54,039 nt of DNA, from assembly GCA_020532515.1 (NCBI GenBank), contig JAJBAY010000004.1, positions 1 through 54,039 on the forward strand, read 5' to 3'. Source of the DNA: Candidatus Cloacimonadota bacterium (GTDB lineage: Bacteria > Cloacimonadota > Cloacimonadia > Cloacimonadales > Cloacimonadaceae). The notes under the pieces are model-generated. The model saw only the letters and a program-made list of their open reading frames with translations. It did no database searches and was not told the origin of the DNA. The position numbers were made by a program, and so were the translations under genes. How positions within the stretch are numbered: position 1 is the stretch's first letter; each line of letters starts with the position of its first letter. Positions 51,589 through 54,039 of this stretch are shown one piece after another.

Positions 51589-52517
51589 TAAAAAGCCTGT
51601 TTCATGGCAGCCCAATTTGCCAGGATCAGTTCTGCAATGGTGTTCACCTTCAAAGTGGAGCCGATGGGGTCCAGGGTATAGAGCTTGAGGCCATATTCTT
51701 TGGCCAGGACCTGGGCGGATTTGGGGTTTTGTTGCGGCTCGATGAAGATGGCTTTGACACCGTGGCTGCGGATTTTGCTGCCCAACTCAGTGAGCTCACG
51801 GGCACTGGGCTCTTTCCCTGGGGAGCTTTGCACCCAGCCCAGATAATCGATATCATAATCCCGGGTAAAGTAATGAAAGCTATTGTGATAGGTCACCAAA
51901 GCGGGCTGCTGCAGTTCGGCGCGCTCGCGCTTAATCTGTTCATCTGCCTGCCTTAATTCTGCTTGCAGCAGCTCATAATTGTGGTTGATCAAAGGCGCAT
52001 AATCCGTAAAGCGTTCGACCAATTCATTCTTGATCTTGGTGCTCAGCTTGCTCATCATCTGAATGGAAGTCCACAGATGCGGGTCTGCGCCTGCGTGCTC
52101 GAGATGATCCTCTTCGTCTTCATGCTGATGGATGAGTAGATCCCGCACCTGGTTCAAGGAATCCAGGGCAATGCTGTCGTACAAAAGCAAAGCACAGATC
52201 AGATGCTTGTCTTTCAGGGTGCTGAGGTTTTGCTCGATCATGGCTTCCAGGCCCAGACCATTGGTGATGATCAGATCGGCCTTGTGCAGGTCGCTGAGAT
52301 CAGAGGGTTGCGGGCTATAGCTATGCACGGAGGCTGTGGGCGGGATGAGGCTGCGCACCTGAATGGCATCTCCCACCAGCTGTTTAACCAAAAGCTCATA
52401 GGGATAGATAGAGGTGAGGATGAGGGGCTTTTGCTCTTTTTCCTGCTGCTTGGGCGCTTGCTTGCAGCCAATCCCAAAGAGGATAAACAGAGTAACGAGT
52501 AAGCTGATTTTCTTCAT
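51588..52517 (-). CDS. znuA: Metal ABC transporter substrate-binding lipoprotein (ZnuA type)
   Basis: The 309-residue lipoprotein has lipobox LFGIGC (Cys18). The metal-binding His residues of the cluster A-I family are visible: His65 (SVHSYSPQPSD), His147 (DPHLW) and His211 (TYHNSFHYF), with a later acidic ligand expected. An acidic His-rich loop (HQHEDEEDHLEHAGAD, 130-145) just before DPHLW is typical of Zn2+ binders and favours zinc over manganese. AGGAG lies 8 nt before ATG 52517. It is the first gene of the znuACB-epimerase operon. Confidence 0.94.
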   Translation of the reverse strand: MKKISLLVTLFILFGIGCKQAPKQQEKEQKPLILTSIYPYELLVKQLVGDAIQVRSLIPPTASVHSYSPQPSDLSDLHKADLIITNGLGLEAMIEQNLSTLKDKHLICALLLYDSIALDSLNQVRDLLIHQHEDEEDHLEHAGADPHLWTSIQMMSKLSTKIKNELVERFTDYAPLINHNYELLQAELRQADEQIKRERAELQQPALVTYHNSFHYFTRDYDIDYLGWVQSSPGKEPSARELTELGSKIRSHGVKAIFIEPQQNPKSAQVLAKEYGLKLYTLDPIGSTLKVNTIAELILANWAAMKQAF

Positions 52518-52540
52518 ATTGTTTTCTCCTGAAAGCAGCA

Positions 52541-52560
52541 TCCGGCAGGGCTCTGCCGGA
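52541..52560. repeat. Perfect 8-bp hairpin upstream of znuA
   Basis: TCCGGCAG pairs perfectly with CTGCCGGA around GGCT. It lies between the pepA stop and the znuA ribosome site. No T-run follows on the minus strand, so it may be a weak attenuator, an mRNA processing or stability element, or part of a repeat. I see no clear Zur-type palindrome. Confidence 0.6.
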
Positions 52561-52581
52561 CAGCGCTCTCAAATAAGTTTA

Positions 52582-54039
52582 CTATTCCATGCTGCGCAAG
52601 AGATTCACGAGCAGGCGCACACCCACTCCTGTAGCTCCCAGGCTATCGATACCGTTCACCTTATCGCGCATAGAGCTTCCGGCTATATCGAGATGAATCC
52701 AGGGTTTATCCTGCACAAATTCCCGGATAAAGAGCGCGGCAGTGATGCATCCGGCCAAGGGTCCACCGGAGTTTTTAAGATCTGCCACTTCGGATTTGAT
52801 GAGTTCCAGGTAAGGCTCGTGCAGAGGCATTCTCCAGAGCTTTTCCCCGCAGACTTTGGAAGCTTCACTCAGCTTGGCGAGCCAGGCATCGTCATTGCTC
52901 AGGACGGCGGAGTAATCTTTGCCCAAAGCTGCCACAGCGGCACCGGTGAGGGTGGCGATATCCAGGACCCGGTCTGCCTTTTCTTTTTCAATAGCATAAT
53001 GCACGGCATCCACCAAAGTCAGCCGGCCTTCGGCATCGGTATTTACTACTTCGATGGTCTTGCCGGACATGGAGGTGAGTATATCTCCAGGGCGATAGGC
53101 TGCACCGCTGATCATGTTTTCGGCAGCAGCGATTACGCCGATCACATTTACCTTGAGTTTCAGGGTGGCGATGGCGCTAAAAGCACCGATCACGGCAGCC
53201 GCTCCGCCCATATCGCTTTTCATGGTTAACATGCCATTCGTGGGCTTGATGCTATAGCCTCCGGTATCAAAGGTGAGGCCTTTGCCGACCAGGGCGGTAA
53301 GCTTGCTCTTCTTATCCGGATTGCCGTTGTAACGCATGATAATCAGTTTGGGTTCGCTGGCAGAGCCTTTGCCCACTGCCAAAAACGCTTCCATCTTCAG
53401 GCGTCTGATCTTGTCCATGGAGTAGATATCGATGGCGAAACCATATTGCAAAGCTGCCTTTTTGGCATGCTCTGCCAAAGCTTCAGGATTGATCATATTG
53501 GCTGGTTCATTTACCAGATCACGCGCCAGATTCACGGCATCAGCAAAAATACGGCCTTCCAAAATGCCACGATTCAGATGGCGATTGGTCTTGGCAGAAT
53601 AGATCAGATGCAGGGTTTCGATCTCATGCGTTTTGTCTGCACTGAGGTATTTATTGAATTTATAGGCGGTTAAAAGGGCGGATTCTGCCAGCAGATGGCC
53701 CAATTGCACTTCCGGGATACCTGTATCAAAATCAAACATGAGAAATACTGTGCGGGCTTTGCAGCGTGCGGCTTCACGCAGGCTGTTGGCTATGTGATTA
53801 CGCAGCTTGTAGGTTTCCTTTTTCTTGTGTTCGCCCACTCCGCAGAGGATGATAAGCTGTTTCTTTTTGTGCACCAGCCGGGTAAAGCTTTTGATGGCTC
53901 CATCTTTGAAGCTAAACTCTTCCAGAGTGCAAAAGTCATTTATGGTTTCTGCCAATTCCTCGCTGAGGACCTCGGTACTCTTGATTTCGGCATTTTCTTC
54001 CTGTAATAAGACCAGGGTTTCGAGGTGCTCCGGCAATTT
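52582..54039 (-). CDS. pepA: Leucyl aminopeptidase (PepA/M17), 5' end at window edge
   Basis: M17 metallopeptidase that removes N-terminal residues from peptides, using two metal ions. The core motifs are intact: VGKGLTFDTGG (catalytic Lys and metal Asp), KSDMGGAAAV, AAENMISGAAYRPGD and the family signature NTDAEGRL. The N-terminal domain is at least 150 residues. The frame is open to the window edge. A TTG at 54036 could be a start, but the family usually has more residues before this point, so I treat the gene as cut by the edge. About 485 residues are visible. It is transcribed toward znuA. Confidence 0.94.
   Translation of the reverse strand, partial: KLPEHLETLVLLQEENAEIKSTEVLSEELAETINDFCTLEEFSFKDGAIKSFTRLVHKKKQLIILCGVGEHKKKETYKLRNHIANSLREAARCKARTVFLMFDFDTGIPEVQLGHLLAESALLTAYKFNKYLSADKTHEIETLHLIYSAKTNRHLNRGILEGRIFADAVNLARDLVNEPANMINPEALAEHAKKAALQYGFAIDIYSMDKIRRLKMEAFLAVGKGSASEPKLIIMRYNGNPDKKSKLTALVGKGLTFDTGGYSIKPTNGMLTMKSDMGGAAAVIGAFSAIATLKLKVNVIGVIAAAENMISGAAYRPGDILTSMSGKTIEVVNTDAEGRLTLVDAVHYAIEKEKADRVLDIATLTGAAVAALGKDYSAVLSNDDAWLAKLSEASKVCGEKLWRMPLHEPYLELIKSEVADLKNSGGPLAGCITAALFIREFVQDKPWIHLDIAGSSMRDKVNGIDSLGATGVGVRLLVNLLRSME

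Overview
The window looks like a piece of a Cloacimonadota (Candidatus Cloacimonetes) chromosome or a close relative. This rests on reading the genes, not on a search: FadL-type and other outer-membrane barrels, BAM-style chaperones (a Gram-negative envelope), several secreted proteins ending in a FlgD-like/T9SS-type sorting domain, FN3 and carboxypeptidase-regulatory-like modules, FGE-sulfatase (SUMF1) proteins, DUF1838 and DUF4139 proteins, and medium GC. No tRNA, rRNA or CRISPR array was recognised.

Left end (1-4013): the last domains (V and VI) of a group II intron, a FadL-type porin with a strong terminator, then dnaA. Perfect DnaA boxes lie upstream of dnaA, and a dense box cluster followed by a DnaA-trio-like tract lies downstream. 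This is very probably the chromosomal origin.

Right of the origin (4014-19550) the genes run co-directionally in tightly coupled operons with many ATGA/GTGA overlaps. First come envelope folding and lipid genes (lipoprotein, PpiC lipoprotein, SurA, PgpA, YajC), then formyl-Met processing (Def, Fmt), a DUF116 protein, a PDZ-less HtrA-type protease and a secreted phosphoesterase. Next is a methylthioadenosine salvage pair (MtaD, MtnA) with SmpB, then an FN3 lipoprotein with an outer-membrane barrel.

Middle (19551-34500): a convergent lipoprotein, Tag glycosylase with a TfoX-like protein, a cluster of exported proteins including a papain-like protease and a DUF1838-like protein, obgE-dprA, and a five-gene minus-strand operon (DUF4139, Hsp20, DUF4390-like, NtrY-type kinase, NtrC-type sigma-54 activator).

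Right part (34500-54039): a 1787-residue secreted multidomain protein with an internal duplication, a decayed FGE gene whose 3' end resembles a diversity-generating-retroelement variable region, two small Cys-motif proteins, an IleRS2-type isoleucyl-tRNA synthetase with a swapped GxHH motif, a zinc-ribbon/pseudokinase/TM/FGE fusion, GNAT and DUF2156 proteins, and a minus-strand run of leucyl aminopeptidase, a Zn/Mn ABC transporter (znuABC-like) and a membrane-anchored glucuronyl C5-epimerase-like protein.

The spacers hold several dispersed repeat families: a CGTAG...GTTCC hairpin element, a CGGAT-periodic element, two short tandem arrays and a 29-bp-arm hairpin. The points most worth following are the origin architecture, the GxHH IleRS, the pseudokinase-FGE fusion, the VR-like FGE remnant and the repeat family.
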